Positions 9,218 through 18,725 of a stretch of DNA of 64,000 nucleotides are shown piece after piece; positions within the stretch are counted from its first letter, which is position 1; each line of letters begins with the position of its first letter. The translations under genes and the position numbers were made by a program. A model generated the notes under the pieces. It saw nothing but the letters and a program-made list of their open reading frames with translations, searched no databases and was not told where the DNA came from. This stretch comes from Arcanobacterium haemolyticum (lineage in GTDB: Bacteria > Actinomycetota > Actinomycetes > Actinomycetales > Actinomycetaceae), in NCBI GenBank assembly GCA_021532125.1, contig JADYUX010000001.1, positions 124,001 to 188,000 of the forward strand. Direction: 5' to 3'.

Positions 9218-12200
9218 CTAGCGCTCAACGAGCTTGGCCAGCTCACTCATTCGCTGCGAAACAACCGTCGTCACGCCTTCCTCCTGCATCGTCACCCCAT
9301 ACAGGCAATCCGCGATCTCCATTGTGCGTTTTTGGTGAGTGACGACGAGAAGCTGGGACGACTTCTGCAATTCCTTAAAGATGTCGAGTAGGCGCGACAA
9401 ATTCACATCGTCAAGAGCCGCCTCGACCTCATCCATGACGTAGAACGGCGAGGGACGAGACATAAAGATCGCGACAAGGAAAGCAATAGCCGTGAGAGAA
9501 CGCTCGCCACCCGACAGCAGCGACAACCGCTTGACCTTCTTCCCTGGAGGCCGCGCCTCGATATCAATGCCCGTCGTCAACGGAGAATCCGGATCCGTGA
9601 GAACCAGACGGCCCTCACCACCGGGAAACAACGTGGCGAAGGTGTGCTCGAACGCCTCCGCAACATCCGCCAAGGCAGAACGAAGAACAGAATCAAGCTG
9701 AGTGTCGAGGTCACGCACGAGGCGCAAAAGATCCTCACGAGACTTCTTCAAATCGGCAAGCTGACCGGCAAGGTATTTCTGACGTTCTTCAAGGGCCGCA
9801 TGCTCCTCCAAAGCGAGAGGATTAATCTTCCCGAGACGTTGCAAATCACGCCGAGCTCGCGCCAGACGTTTCTCCTGCTCCTCACGCACATACGCGACCT
9901 CCCCATCCTCGGTAGGAACGAGGACGTGAGGACCATATTCGTCGACGAGCGTACCGGCCTCCGTGCCGAGCTCCTCCAAGCTCTTCGCAGCGAGCTGCTC
10001 GAAACGAAGCCTCAACTCCGCACGCGCCAATTCCTGACGATGCTGCGCATCATCCAAACGCCGTGAACGCTCCGAAAGCTCGTCAAGCCGCGAACGAGCC
10101 TCACGCAAAGCAAGCGCCCGCGACGCATTCAATTCCTCCGCAGCCTCACGCGCACGGCCAACACGCTCTCGAATCTCACGCACCGCATCCAAAGCTCGCT
10201 GCGCCTGATCTCCAATCAGACCAGCACGTGCACCAGCCTCTGAACGCCGCAAGGCAGCGCGTTCCTCACGCTCAATACGTTCAGCCAACGCCTGAGCACT
10301 GCGCTCAAGAGAATCAGCACGCCCAAGGATCGCCCTCAGACGCTCCTCACGCGTACGCAACGCAAGACGCGCCTCCGTCTCAACGCCACGCGCCTGCCGA
10401 GTAGCCTCATGCGCGCTATCGCGAGCCGCCGTCGACGCCGCGAGCTTCTCAGCAAGAGCCGTCGGATCAGCACTCGCCGCATCAAGCTGAACAGCAAGCT
10501 CATCGGCGGTGGCGCGCTGGCGGCCGATGTCATCGGCCAGCCCCTCGCGGCGCTCGGCTGTACGTTCCACTTCCTCGCGAGCGGCCGCGAGGGCTTGGCG
10601 CAGCGCGCCAAGGCGCGCCACCGCCGCCGCCATCTCTGCATCTCGTGCCGCGAGCTGTGCGCCGGAGGTGTCAAAGGCTGCCTGAGCCGCTGTGAGAGTG
10701 CTGTCAGCGGTTACCCGTGCTTGTGCCGCTGCCTCAAGTGTGTCCGCAGCGTTGTCGACGTGTTCCTTGGCGTCGATGTATGCGCTGTGGCGGGCGAGCG
10801 TGGATGCCGCAGTTTTCTGCCCTCCTGCAGCCCGATGCGCTTCGAGGACGTCACCGGTTGCGGTGACCACGCGGCGTGCTCCTCCTGCGAGGAGGTGGCG
10901 GGCAGTCACGAGGTCACGGGCAAGAATCGTGTCGGCGAGGATGGCGCGAATGGGCGCGGAGATGTCGTCGGTTGCGGTAATGGCATCGAGGGCCAGGATG
11001 GCGGCGTCGGCCTCGATTGTGCTCAATGCTGCACGTGCGCGGTTTAGTGCCGCATCGCCCTGTGCGGGGTGTGCATCCGTCTCCTGGGCTACGACGACGT
11101 CCAGTCGGCCGGCGTCCGCTTCCCTGACAGCACGGAGTGCATCGACCGCCGCTTCAATCCCATCGACGACGATTCCTTCTGCCCCTCCGCCGAGGGCAAC
11201 CTCAAGGGCCGCTTCCCAGCCTGCTGCCACACTGAGCTTGTCGCGGACAAGCTCACCAACGTGTGCACCCACGGCCCACGCAGTGGCATCTGCCGGTTCA
11301 AGTGAGAGCTCCAAGGCGTCCGCCGTCGCCGTCCACGACGCGAGGGCCTCTCGGGCAGCTTGTTCGTCGCGTCGAGCCTGAGCGAGCGCCTCCTTCGCTT
11401 GTTCGAGTGCTGCCGAGTTAGCTTCGTGGGTGTCACTCAGGCCGTCGTCGCCGTCACTTCCAGCGACGATCTCCTCCTCAAGTCGAGCACATTGTTCTGC
11501 CGATTCCTCGGCACGCGTCGTCGCCCCGTGCCAAGCTGTCTCAACGCGAGCCGATTCCTGCTCTAACGCTTCAAGACGTGATTTCGCTGCAGCAAGCCGC
11601 GCAGCCACACGGGCAGCATCTTCTTTGTGATCAGCGAGGGCACGGGACAGTTCCGCCACCTCACGTTCGAGACGACGCTCTACCGCTTCTTTTTCTTCAC
11701 GGTCGGCGATGGCAGCAGTAAGCTCGTCGCTGGCGCGAGTCACATCCTCCTGAAGTGCCTCTTCCTCGGCACGGGCTGCCTTTGCACGTTCCAATAAGTC
11801 TTCTGGGCGTTCGCCGCGTCCAACATTCGTCGTCACGCTCGCGAGCGAACGAACCCGCTCGCGAGCAAGTTGATGTAACGAGCGGTAGCGTTCCTCCAAT
11901 GTTGAGAGCCGCTCCCACATCTGGCTCAGACGAGCACGCTCGGGATGCGCGTCGCTCTCAGCCTTGTCGAGCACCGCAAGCTCATCACGAACCTCATGCA
12001 ATGCCTTATCAAGTTCTTTGCGGCGCTCGAGAATCTCCTCGTCATTGACTTCTTCAGCCTGCATACGTGCCTGCTGCTGCGCAATATCGTCGGCCAGGAG
12101 CCGCGCTTTGGCATCGCGTTCCTCGGCTTGAACGATCTGAGCACGCCGGGCCGCCTCGGCTTGCTTCGCCAATGGGCCAAGCTGCCGCCGCAGCTCCGCA

Positions 12201-12784
12201 GTTAAATCCTCAACTCGTGTGAAGGACGCCGTCATAGATTCGAGTTTGCGGAGAGTCCGTTCCTTCCGGCGACGATGTTTGAGGACACCCGCCGCTTCTT
12301 CGACGAAGCCGCGCCTATCTTCCGGGGTTGCGGTAAGCACCTGATCCAGGCGTCCTTGCCCGATGATGACGTGCATTTCTCGGCCCATACCGGTATCCGA
12401 AAGCAACTCTTGAATGTCGAGGAGCCTGCATGAGGTTCCGTTGATCGCGTATTCCGATCCTCCCGAGCGGAACAGTGTTCGCGAGATCGTCACCTCTGAG
12501 TAGTCAATCGGAAGAACGCCGTCTGTGTTGTCGATGGTCAGGGAGACTTCCGCGCGACCAAGAGCCGGGCGCTTCGACGTACCAGCGAAAATGACGTCGG
12601 CCATTGATCCGCCGCGAAGATTCTTAGCACCCTGCTCCCCCATGACCCAAGCGAGTGCATCAACAACGTTTGATTTCCCTGAACCGTTCGGACCAACGAC
12701 ACAATTAATCCCCGGCTCGAAGCGCATCGTCGTCGATTTCGCGAACGACTTGAAGCCGCGTAGGGTGAGGGATTTCAGGTGCAC
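9218..12784 (-). CDS. smc: Chromosome segregation protein SMC
   Basis: 1,188 residues, the bacterial SMC length. Condensin ATPase that compacts and separates chromosomes with ScpA and ScpB, which are not in this window. Walker A GPNGSGKS (31-38), two long coiled-coil arms (about 170-500 and 680-1010), a hinge around 505-670 (WAVGAHVGELVRDKLSV), the ABC signature LSLLSGGERSL near the C-terminus and Walker B PSPFYVMDEVEAALDD. The start is the GTG at 12784 (HLKSLTLRGFKSFA), six bases after a TAGGGT -10 element and without a ribosome binding site. Confidence 0.97.
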   Translation of the reverse strand: MHLKSLTLRGFKSFAKSTTMRFEPGINCVVGPNGSGKSNVVDALAWVMGEQGAKNLRGGSMADVIFAGTSKRPALGRAEVSLTIDNTDGVLPIDYSEVTISRTLFRSGGSEYAINGTSCRLLDIQELLSDTGMGREMHVIIGQGRLDQVLTATPEDRRGFVEEAAGVLKHRRRKERTLRKLESMTASFTRVEDLTAELRRQLGPLAKQAEAARRAQIVQAEERDAKARLLADDIAQQQARMQAEEVNDEEILERRKELDKALHEVRDELAVLDKAESDAHPERARLSQMWERLSTLEERYRSLHQLARERVRSLASVTTNVGRGERPEDLLERAKAARAEEEALQEDVTRASDELTAAIADREEKEAVERRLEREVAELSRALADHKEDAARVAARLAAAKSRLEALEQESARVETAWHGATTRAEESAEQCARLEEEIVAGSDGDDGLSDTHEANSAALEQAKEALAQARRDEQAAREALASWTATADALELSLEPADATAWAVGAHVGELVRDKLSVAAGWEAALEVALGGGAEGIVVDGIEAAVDALRAVREADAGRLDVVVAQETDAHPAQGDAALNRARAALSTIEADAAILALDAITATDDISAPIRAILADTILARDLVTARHLLAGGARRVVTATGDVLEAHRAAGGQKTAASTLARHSAYIDAKEHVDNAADTLEAAAQARVTADSTLTAAQAAFDTSGAQLAARDAEMAAAVARLGALRQALAAAREEVERTAERREGLADDIGRQRATADELAVQLDAASADPTALAEKLAASTAARDSAHEATRQARGVETEARLALRTREERLRAILGRADSLERSAQALAERIEREERAALRRSEAGARAGLIGDQAQRALDAVREIRERVGRAREAAEELNASRALALREARSRLDELSERSRRLDDAQHRQELARAELRLRFEQLAAKSLEELGTEAGTLVDEYGPHVLVPTEDGEVAYVREEQEKRLARARRDLQRLGKINPLALEEHAALEERQKYLAGQLADLKKSREDLLRLVRDLDTQLDSVLRSALADVAEAFEHTFATLFPGGEGRLVLTDPDSPLTTGIDIEARPPGKKVKRLSLLSGGERSLTAIAFLVAIFMSRPSPFYVMDEVEAALDDVNLSRLLDIFKELQKSSQLLVVTHQKRTMEIADCLYGVTMQEEGVTTVVSQRMSELAKLVER

Positions 12785-12796
12785 GGATTTACCCTA
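12785..12796 (-). promoter_or_regulatory. Leaderless-type promoter of smc
   Basis: On the minus strand TAGGGT (12796-12791) is followed by AAATCC and then the smc GTG at 12784, the spacing expected when transcription starts at the start codon. No clear -35 is seen. Confidence 0.5.
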
Positions 12797-12870
12797 GGCC
12801 ACAAAAGGCAAACGAGGGAAGTCCGCTGGCGTGTTCGCAACGATACAACCCTTCAATCCACGTGCCTCCA

Positions 12871-12882
12871 TACAATAGCCAC
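12871..12882 (+). promoter_or_regulatory. Leaderless-type promoter of the YdcF-family gene
   Basis: TACAAT (12871-12876) lies six bases before ATG 12883 and there is no Shine-Dalgarno sequence. It is back to back with the smc promoter, 75 bases away. The -35 region is unclear. Confidence 0.5.
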
Positions 12883-13923
12883 ATGGTTCTTTACCTCCCG
12901 TCTCTCGTCTTTCTCGGGCTCACGATTGCCTCGTCGATTCACGATCCGAGAAAAGTGCGCAACGGCATCTTCCTCCTCACGGCGATCTTCCTCGCAATCC
13001 CCGGACTTCTCGCCGCGCTACTCTCGCGCCTCTCATCGCTCATCCCCAACTCAGAAATATCCGCCTGGGCGTTCATCGGCATCTTCCTCGTTGTCTTCCT
13101 CGGTGTCTTCTCCCTTGGAATCATGCTCATCCTCAACGGCCTCACAGTCGTCCGCCGCGAGGGGCGTTCCCTTGGCCATCTGCTCTCCCTCATCCTCGGC
13201 GTCGGCATCATCGGATACATCGTCATCGGGATCGTCATGGCCGCAAGCTACCGCTCCAGCGGCCCATTACCATCGATTTTCGGGATCTTCTTCACCCTCG
13301 TCTTCCCGATCGCTTGGCTCGGTTACGGCCTCCTCGCTTATCTCCTGTGGTCCTGGATTTACGGTATTCTCGCCCCACGGATCGGCGGAGCCGTCGATGC
13401 CGTCATCGTCCTCGGCGCCGGACTGCGCCACGGTAACCTCACCCCTCTCCTCCGATCTCGGGTCGAACGTGGCATCGAATGGGCACGCCGCCCTGGACTC
13501 AGCAACAACCACCCCGTCCTTGTCATGTCCGGCGGCCAAGGCCCTGACGAGCCGCGTGCCGAGAGCGAAGCCATGGCCGAGTACGCCGAGAATCAAGGCT
13601 TCCCAAGCGCACTCCTCGTCGTCGAAAACCACTCCACAACGACAAACGAAAACCTCACGTATTCGTCGCAAATCCTCCGCGAGCGCGGCGACCTCACTCA
13701 GGTCGCTGTCGTCACAAGCAATTTCCATGCCTTCCGAGCTGCGCTTCTCATGCGTTCCCTCAACATTCCCGGGTATTCAGTCGGCGCTCCGATTGCCCGC
13801 TACTACTGGCCGACGGCGATGCTCCGCGAATACGTCGCCGTGCTTCGTGACAATATGCGAATCAACGTCGTGGGCCTTGTGATTTCGTGCCTTCCTCTTG
13901 TCATGAGCCTTCTGTCGCTGTGA
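12883..13923 (+). CDS. YdcF/ElyC-family (DUF218) membrane protein
   Basis: 346 residues. Five or six N-terminal hydrophobic helices (residues about 3-165) precede a DUF218 domain (about 170-330) with the family motifs AVIVLGAGLRHGNLTPLLRSR, LVMSGGQGPDEPRAESEAM, NHSTTTNENL and VAVVTSNFHAFRA. DUF218 proteins such as SanA and ElyC are linked to envelope integrity, but the biochemical reaction of this actinobacterial form is not established. The start ATG 12883 is preferred over an in-frame GTG seven codons upstream because a -10 element lies just before it. Divergent from smc. Confidence 0.85.
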   Translation: MVLYLPSLVFLGLTIASSIHDPRKVRNGIFLLTAIFLAIPGLLAALLSRLSSLIPNSEISAWAFIGIFLVVFLGVFSLGIMLILNGLTVVRREGRSLGHLLSLILGVGIIGYIVIGIVMAASYRSSGPLPSIFGIFFTLVFPIAWLGYGLLAYLLWSWIYGILAPRIGGAVDAVIVLGAGLRHGNLTPLLRSRVERGIEWARRPGLSNNHPVLVMSGGQGPDEPRAESEAMAEYAENQGFPSALLVVENHSTTTNENLTYSSQILRERGDLTQVAVVTSNFHAFRAALLMRSLNIPGYSVGAPIARYYWPTAMLREYVAVLRDNMRINVVGLVISCLPLVMSLLSL

Positions 13924-13977
13924 GACCGTTCCGGCGTTCTGAACCGCATACCGCAACGTTGTCAACGAGGATGGAAA

Positions 13978-14018
13978 ACGACGAAGGACGCGAACCACGT
14001 GGCCGCGCCCTTCGTCGT
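13978..14018 (-). terminator. Rho-independent terminator of the dhaKLM operon
   Basis: ACGACGAAGG (13978-13987) pairs perfectly with CCTTCGTCGT (14009-14018); on the minus strand the stem is followed by TTTCC. It lies 17 bases after the dhaM stop and may also end the convergent YdcF transcript. Confidence 0.75.
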
Positions 14019-14034
14019 TATGAAATTCCGTGCT

Positions 14035-14745
14035 CTATGCCTTGTGCTCCAAGCCCGCAGCAATCGCCGCAGCGACTTTACGCACAGCTTCCTCACCATC
14101 AGGGTCGGGACTCGACACAAGAACAGAATCGCCCTGCTTGATTCCGAGCAGGAGAATCTCCATCATCGAATCTCCCTCCACACCATTGATGAGAACCGTG
14201 GTGTCCTGCCCAGCCACGAGTTGCGCGAGCAGGGCAGCCGGGCGAGCGTGAAGTCCGTTCTCATCCACGACAGTCACCTGCGTCTGGAATCCGGAGTTCA
14301 CCCCCGCACTCGCTGAGAGAGGCTGAGCATCTTCCGCCTTGATCTGGTCTTTCCAGAAGTCGAGCGACGAAGCGATAGATCGAACAACCTCAGCGAGGCC
14401 AGCCCCGGCCTGTGCTGTCGCTGCACCTGCCACGCTCCCCTCAAGGAACGGGCCTGGCCCAAGAACACGACGAGGCGTGCCGTCGTCAGCTTCGCCTGTC
14501 ATCTCAATCGCCATCTCAGCGCCCATACGAGCCGACCCGAGATCAGCCATAAGAACCACGCGTTCACACGTCTGCTCGATAGCTTCACACGCTGCGAGGA
14601 CCTGCGCGACATCGGTACCAAACCCACCCGCGGCATCGCCACCAACGGTTTCGATACGCACGTCAGGTGCCATCTGAGCGGCGAGCTCTGCGACGGCGCC
14701 AGCTACGCTCGGCGAATGAGAGACAAGAACGAAACCAATACTCAC
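14035..14745 (-). CDS. dhaM: Dihydroxyacetone kinase phosphotransfer subunit DhaM (EIIA-HPr)
   Basis: 236 residues. Transfers phosphate from the PTS to ADP bound on DhaL. The N-terminal mannose-type EIIA domain has the phospho-histidine at position 10 (FVLVSHSP) and ADLGSARMGAEMA. The C-terminal HPr-like domain has its phospho-histidine in ENGLHARPAALLAQ and GIKQGDSVLV. It lacks the partial enzyme I domain of E. coli DhaM (472 residues), so enzyme I must act in trans. The start overlaps the end of dhaL by four bases. Last gene of the operon. Confidence 0.93.
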   Translation of the reverse strand: MSIGFVLVSHSPSVAGAVAELAAQMAPDVRIETVGGDAAGGFGTDVAQVLAACEAIEQTCERVVLMADLGSARMGAEMAIEMTGEADDGTPRRVLGPGPFLEGSVAGAATAQAGAGLAEVVRSIASSLDFWKDQIKAEDAQPLSASAGVNSGFQTQVTVVDENGLHARPAALLAQLVAGQDTTVLINGVEGDSMMEILLLGIKQGDSVLVSSPDPDGEEAVRKVAAAIAAGLEHKA

Positions 14746-15362
14746 TGTGCTGCCTTTACTGCTGCTTCCAAGATGTACGAGGTGGATACGGCACCTGGAT
14801 CGAGGTGGCCCACCGACCTGTCTCCAAGATACGACGCGCGCCCCTTCGTCGCCACCATGTCGAGTGTGGCCTGCGCACCCTCATGAGCTGCCTGCGCTGC
14901 AGCTTCGAGGACTCCACGCGCATCTGCCCCACTATCAGCCGCGGCGACGGCTGCGCGCCGAGCTGGCTCCCACGCGTCGACCATTGTTTTCTCACCCGGT
15001 TCTGCCTTGCCGCGCTTTTGCACGCCTGCGAGCCCAGCATCGATGAGAGCGACGATATCAGCCGCCTCCATCTGTGCTTTCGCAACGCTCGACATGTTCA
15101 TGAACGCCGTGCCATACAAGGGGCCGGATGCTCCGCCCACCTTCGTCACAAGCGTCATACCGACAGTGCGCAATACTTGTGCGGGATCGTCGGGAGCGCT
15201 CTCCATCTGCTTCATCACCTCGGCAAATCCACGATCGAGATTTTCGCCATGGTCGCCGTCGCCGATCGCCCGGTCAAGATCGATGAGCTCATCGCGATGC
15301 GCAGAGGCAGCTTCGGCCATGCGCGCAACCCACGCCTTGACCCACATAATATCCAGTGTCAT
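14742..15362 (-). CDS. dhaL: Dihydroxyacetone kinase ADP-binding subunit DhaL
   Basis: 206 residues. Carries a tightly bound ADP that is recharged by DhaM and phosphorylates dihydroxyacetone held on DhaK. The Mg/ADP ligands lie in LDRAIGDGDHGENLDRGF (D30, D35, D37), and SGPLYGTAFMNMS and ASYLGDRSVGHLDPGA match the family. It begins directly after the dhaK stop, and its end overlaps dhaM, so the three genes are coupled. Confidence 0.95.
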   Translation of the reverse strand: MTLDIMWVKAWVARMAEAASAHRDELIDLDRAIGDGDHGENLDRGFAEVMKQMESAPDDPAQVLRTVGMTLVTKVGGASGPLYGTAFMNMSSVAKAQMEAADIVALIDAGLAGVQKRGKAEPGEKTMVDAWEPARRAAVAAADSGADARGVLEAAAQAAHEGAQATLDMVATKGRASYLGDRSVGHLDPGAVSTSYILEAAVKAAQ

Positions 15363-16358
15363 TTAGCATCCTTTCCGCAGTGCAGCCGTATGAACAGGCG
15401 CATCCCACAGTTCGAGCATCTTGTCATCGACCTTCGCCAGCGTGACGGACACGCCTTCCATGTCGAGACTCGTCACGTAGTTGCCGACGAGGGTTCGTGC
15501 AATCACAATGCCGGCTTCGTCGAGGCGCTGGGCAACCCGCCGGAACACGATATCGAGCTGATACGCGGGCGTTGAACCCATACCATTGACGAAGGCAATA
15601 ACTTCGTCAGAGGCCGTAAGGTTCGCATCGGCAATAATGGCATCGACAAGCTGATCTGTGAGCTCGTCAGCCGTGGCCATCGCTACTCGAGCACGCCCAG
15701 GCTCGCCGTGGATTCCGACTCCCATCTCAACTTCCGATTCGGAAAGCTCAAAGCCCGGTGTGCCAATATGCGGGAGCGTACAGCCACGCAAGGCCAATCC
15801 CATCGAGCGGACAGATGCCGCCATTTCTTCGGCAATCTTTGCCACCTCATCGAGGCTATCGCCACGAGCTGCCGCAGCGCCGGCAACTTTTTCAACGAGC
15901 ACGGTGCCGGCAACACCTCGTCGCCCGGCCGTCCACGTGGAGTCCTCAACGGCAACGTCATCGGCGACGAGAACCGTCTTCACTGTATGGCCCGTCGCTT
16001 CGGCGAGCTCTCCGGCCATCTCGAAATTCATCACGTCACCCGTATAGTTCTTGATGACGAGGAGCACACCCTCACCATTATCGGTGCCTTCGATAGCAGC
16101 AAGAATGGCATCGGGTGTTGGCGATGTAAACATCGGGCCGGGAACAGCACCATCAAGCATTCCATCGCCGACGAATCCCGCGTGCAGCGGCTCGTGGCCC
16201 GAGCCACCTCCCGATACGATCGCTACTCCCGTGCGCTTCGTTGCACGCCCAACCCAATTCGGTTCTTTATGCAGTTCGACGATATCTGCGTTGGCTCGGG
16301 TGAAACCCTCCAGTGCTTCGTCGACGACATTCTGCGGATCGTTAATGAGACCTTTCAT
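15363..16358 (-). CDS. dhaK: Dihydroxyacetone kinase substrate-binding subunit DhaK
   Basis: 331 residues. Binds dihydroxyacetone covalently through a histidine, here in MGVGIHGEPG; VSGGGSGHEPLHAGFVG (about 48-64) forms the substrate pocket. It starts at ATG 16358, with AAGGAG seven bases upstream; an in-frame extension further upstream has no support. First gene of dhaKLM, which feeds dihydroxyacetone from glycerol into glycolysis at the expense of PEP. No dhaR regulator or glycerol dehydrogenase gene lies nearby. Confidence 0.95.
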   Translation of the reverse strand: MKGLINDPQNVVDEALEGFTRANADIVELHKEPNWVGRATKRTGVAIVSGGGSGHEPLHAGFVGDGMLDGAVPGPMFTSPTPDAILAAIEGTDNGEGVLLVIKNYTGDVMNFEMAGELAEATGHTVKTVLVADDVAVEDSTWTAGRRGVAGTVLVEKVAGAAAARGDSLDEVAKIAEEMAASVRSMGLALRGCTLPHIGTPGFELSESEVEMGVGIHGEPGRARVAMATADELTDQLVDAIIADANLTASDEVIAFVNGMGSTPAYQLDIVFRRVAQRLDEAGIVIARTLVGNYVTSLDMEGVSVTLAKVDDKMLELWDAPVHTAALRKGC

Positions 16359-16432
16359 TGTCTTCTCCTTACGAGCGATGATGTTCGCGAAGCCGGCAGG
16401 GCGCCGACCAGCGTTCCGCACCTTTGCGGAAA

Positions 16433-16456
16433 GTGGCGCGCCTCAAGGCGCGCCAC
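16433..16456 (-). terminator. Terminator of ndk
   Basis: Perfect 10-base-pair stem GTGGCGCGCC/GGCGCGCCAC with a TCAA loop, five bases after the ndk stop; the minus strand continues with TTTCC. Confidence 0.75.
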
Positions 16457-16461
16457 ACAAA

Positions 16462-16878
16462 CTAAGCAAACCAAATACCGATTTCCTTCTCGGCATTCTC
16501 CGGGCTATCCGAAGCGTGAATAATGTTTTCGATCCGATCTTCCTCAAGGGAACACGCCAGGTCGCCTCGGATCGTTCCCGGTGCGGCAGCCGTGGGATCG
16601 GTGGCACCAGCGAGCGAACGCACGCCCTCGATAACCCGAGCGCCCGAGAAGATTGCAGCAACCATCGGCCCCGACGTCATATAGTCCTCAATGGAAGGAT
16701 AGAACGGCTTATCGACGAGATCCGAGTAATGTTCGGCAAGCTGCTGCGGTGTAGCCTGCACATACCGAATATCGTTGAGTTTGTAGCCTTTAGTCTCAAT
16801 CCGGCGAAGGACCTCACCGACGAGGCCTCGGCGCACACCATCGGGCTTCACAAGGATGAGAATACGTTGTGTAGTCAT
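16462..16878 (-). CDS. ndk: Nucleoside diphosphate kinase
   Basis: 138 residues, the family length. Transfers the gamma-phosphate from ATP to NDPs through a phospho-histidine, here H121 in NIIHASDS. KPDGVRRGLVGE, MTSGPMVAAIFSG and AAPGTIRGDL are the nucleotide-binding landmarks. The start ATG 16878 (MTTQRILILVKPDG) matches the family N-terminus; 33 upstream in-frame residues are not expected. It lies between folC and dhaK with strong hairpins on both sides, so it is probably monocistronic. Confidence 0.97.
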   Translation of the reverse strand: MTTQRILILVKPDGVRRGLVGEVLRRIETKGYKLNDIRYVQATPQQLAEHYSDLVDKPFYPSIEDYMTSGPMVAAIFSGARVIEGVRSLAGATDPTAAAPGTIRGDLACSLEEDRIENIIHASDSPENAEKEIGIWFA

Positions 16879-16981
16879 ACGTGTATTCTCCCACGTGAAC
16901 TTCACTAGTGCGCCACGAGTACCCAAGTGCCCGCTTCTTCTTCCCTCAGGGCAGAAAATTCTCACAGCGGCCCACACAATA

Positions 16982-17011
16982 GTGAGGGGCGAACCTCCGT
17001 TCGCCCCTCAC
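16982..17011 (-). terminator. Hairpin terminator downstream of folC
   Basis: A perfect 13-base-pair stem GTGAGGGGCGAAC/GTTCGCCCCTCAC with a four-base loop, four bases after the folC stop. The T-tract on the minus strand is poor. Confidence 0.65.
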
Positions 17012-17015
17012 ACAC

Positions 17016-18596
17016 TCACTCAGCTCCGTCAGCCGCGGGCCGCCCCATCAAGGTTCGCGCCTGTGCCACCAGCTGGATCGACCCAAGCACGACAACAGCC
17101 GGATACGTCATCGGCTGGCTCGAATCGGAGTCCGCGAGCGCCGCGGCCTCGTCGATCGCGGTTGCCAGATCCTCCTCCACATGCACACGATCGTCACCGA
17201 AAACGTCCTCAGCGAGTTCAGCGAGTTCAGCCGCCGGCATCGCGCGGTCTGTCGGCATACCCGTCACGACGATCTCCGCAAACACTGGTTCGAGGATCCC
17301 AAGGAAGCCTTCAACATCCTTATCGGCCATCATGGCGACAACTGCGACGAGCCGCCCAGGGTAATACTCCTGCAACGCCTCAACCGTCGCTTGGGCGCCG
17401 TGGGGATTGTGCGCTGCATCAACGATGACAGTTGGCGAAGAACGCACAACTTCGAGACGACCTGGTGACGAGACCGCCATAAGCGCATGTTCGACAACGT
17501 CACCGGCCAGGGCGGCACCGCCAAAGAACGCTTCAACTGCAGCCAATGCCAATGCCGCGTTATCTCCTTGGAATGATCCTTTGAGCGAGAGCGGGATGTC
17601 GTCATACCTCGCTGCCGGTGTCTGAATCGACACGAGCTGGCCATTGACCGCCAGCTCGCGGCTTACGACGCCCAGGTCGCGGCCAGCTAGGATCAGCCGT
17701 GCCCCAACCTCAGCGCACCGCTCGGCCACAAGGCGAAGCACGCTCTCCTCTTGCTCCGCGCACACGAGCGTGGCACCGGGCTTAACAATCCCAAGCTTTT
17801 CCCTCGCGATATCTTCAACACTCGATCCGAGCCAGCGTTCGTGATCGAGTGCCACCGGGGCGAGCACGGCAACATCGGCATCAATAACATTCGTGGCGTC
17901 CCATTTACCGCCCATGCCGACTTCCACAACAGCAACATCAACCGGAGCGTTGGCGAAGGCAGCGTATGCCATCACGGTGAAAACCTCGAAGAAACTCATT
18001 CGTGGCCCGCCAGCTTCGAGCGAGCGTTCGTCGATCATCTCGACAAACGGAGCTACGTCCTCCCAGGTCTCGATGAAGTCCTCACGCGAAATCGCTCGCC
18101 CATCAATCGAAATCCGCTCGCGCACGCTCGTCAAATGCGGAGACGTAAAGCGACCCGTCCGCAAACCACGTTCGCGCAGCAATGCTTCAATCATGCGCGA
18201 TGTCGATGTCTTCCCATTCGTCCCCGTGATGTGAACAGCCCGGTAAGCTTTCTGCGGATTCCCCATCATGTCCAGGCAGTCGCGCACGCGATCGAGAGAA
18301 GGCTGGACTTTATGCTCTGGAGCCCGGGCGACGATCGACTGATAGATTTCTTCCACACGCTCATCGAGTTCGACCTTCTGAGCGAGCAGCGCCGTCGGGT
18401 CGCTTGCCGCACCCGCCTCGTCTTCGTCGCGGATCTCCTCAACAACACTCGGATCGGGACCAGCAATGAGCCCGGAAGAAATCACCGCCTTGAGTGCCGC
18501 ATCAAATTCGGCATCCTCGCGCTCTGCTCGTTCCTCGTCCTCACGACGGCTCTCCGAAACAGAATCGAGGCGCTTGTCGTCGTCAAAATGTGTCAT
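17016..18596 (-). CDS. folC: Bifunctional folylpolyglutamate/dihydrofolate synthase
   Basis: 526 residues. Mur-ligase-fold enzyme that adds glutamate to dihydropteroate and to folates. HITGTNGKTSTSRMIEALL is the ATP-binding loop, GRFTSPHLTSVRERI the folate-linked loop, and VEVGMGGKWDATN and VDAAHNPHGAQ the other family signatures. The catalytic core starts near residue 70; before it is an acidic extension (RREDEERAEREDAEFDA) not found in E. coli FolC. Start ATG 18596 has GGGGAG six bases upstream. It lies downstream of ileS on the same strand, with an ileS terminator between them. Confidence 0.93.
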   Translation of the reverse strand: MTHFDDDKRLDSVSESRREDEERAEREDAEFDAALKAVISSGLIAGPDPSVVEEIRDEDEAGAASDPTALLAQKVELDERVEEIYQSIVARAPEHKVQPSLDRVRDCLDMMGNPQKAYRAVHITGTNGKTSTSRMIEALLRERGLRTGRFTSPHLTSVRERISIDGRAISREDFIETWEDVAPFVEMIDERSLEAGGPRMSFFEVFTVMAYAAFANAPVDVAVVEVGMGGKWDATNVIDADVAVLAPVALDHERWLGSSVEDIAREKLGIVKPGATLVCAEQEESVLRLVAERCAEVGARLILAGRDLGVVSRELAVNGQLVSIQTPAARYDDIPLSLKGSFQGDNAALALAAVEAFFGGAALAGDVVEHALMAVSSPGRLEVVRSSPTVIVDAAHNPHGAQATVEALQEYYPGRLVAVVAMMADKDVEGFLGILEPVFAEIVVTGMPTDRAMPAAELAELAEDVFGDDRVHVEEDLATAIDEAAALADSDSSQPMTYPAVVVLGSIQLVAQARTLMGRPAADGAE

Positions 18597-18673
18597 ATTC
18601 ACTCCCCCTACAACGCACAATCTACCAAGTCATTCCCTCGGTCTATCGGTTGAGGCAACCCATCCATGCAGAA

Positions 18674-18713
18674 GCTCCCCGAGAAGGACACACAAGCATC
18701 CTCCCCGGGGAGC
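18674..18713 (-). terminator. Probable terminator of ileS
   Basis: GCTCCCCG (18674-18681) pairs with CGGGGAGC (18706-18713) about 12 bases after the ileS stop, with a 24-base loop; the minus strand then reads TTCTGC, a weak T-tract. Confidence 0.45.
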
Positions 18714-18725
18714 CACACATGCCTA

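Noticed and set aside
12779-13882. A 367-codon frame overlapping the YdcF-family gene
   Set aside because: Same strand, wrong frame, serine-rich; the neighbouring frame carries clear DUF218 motifs.
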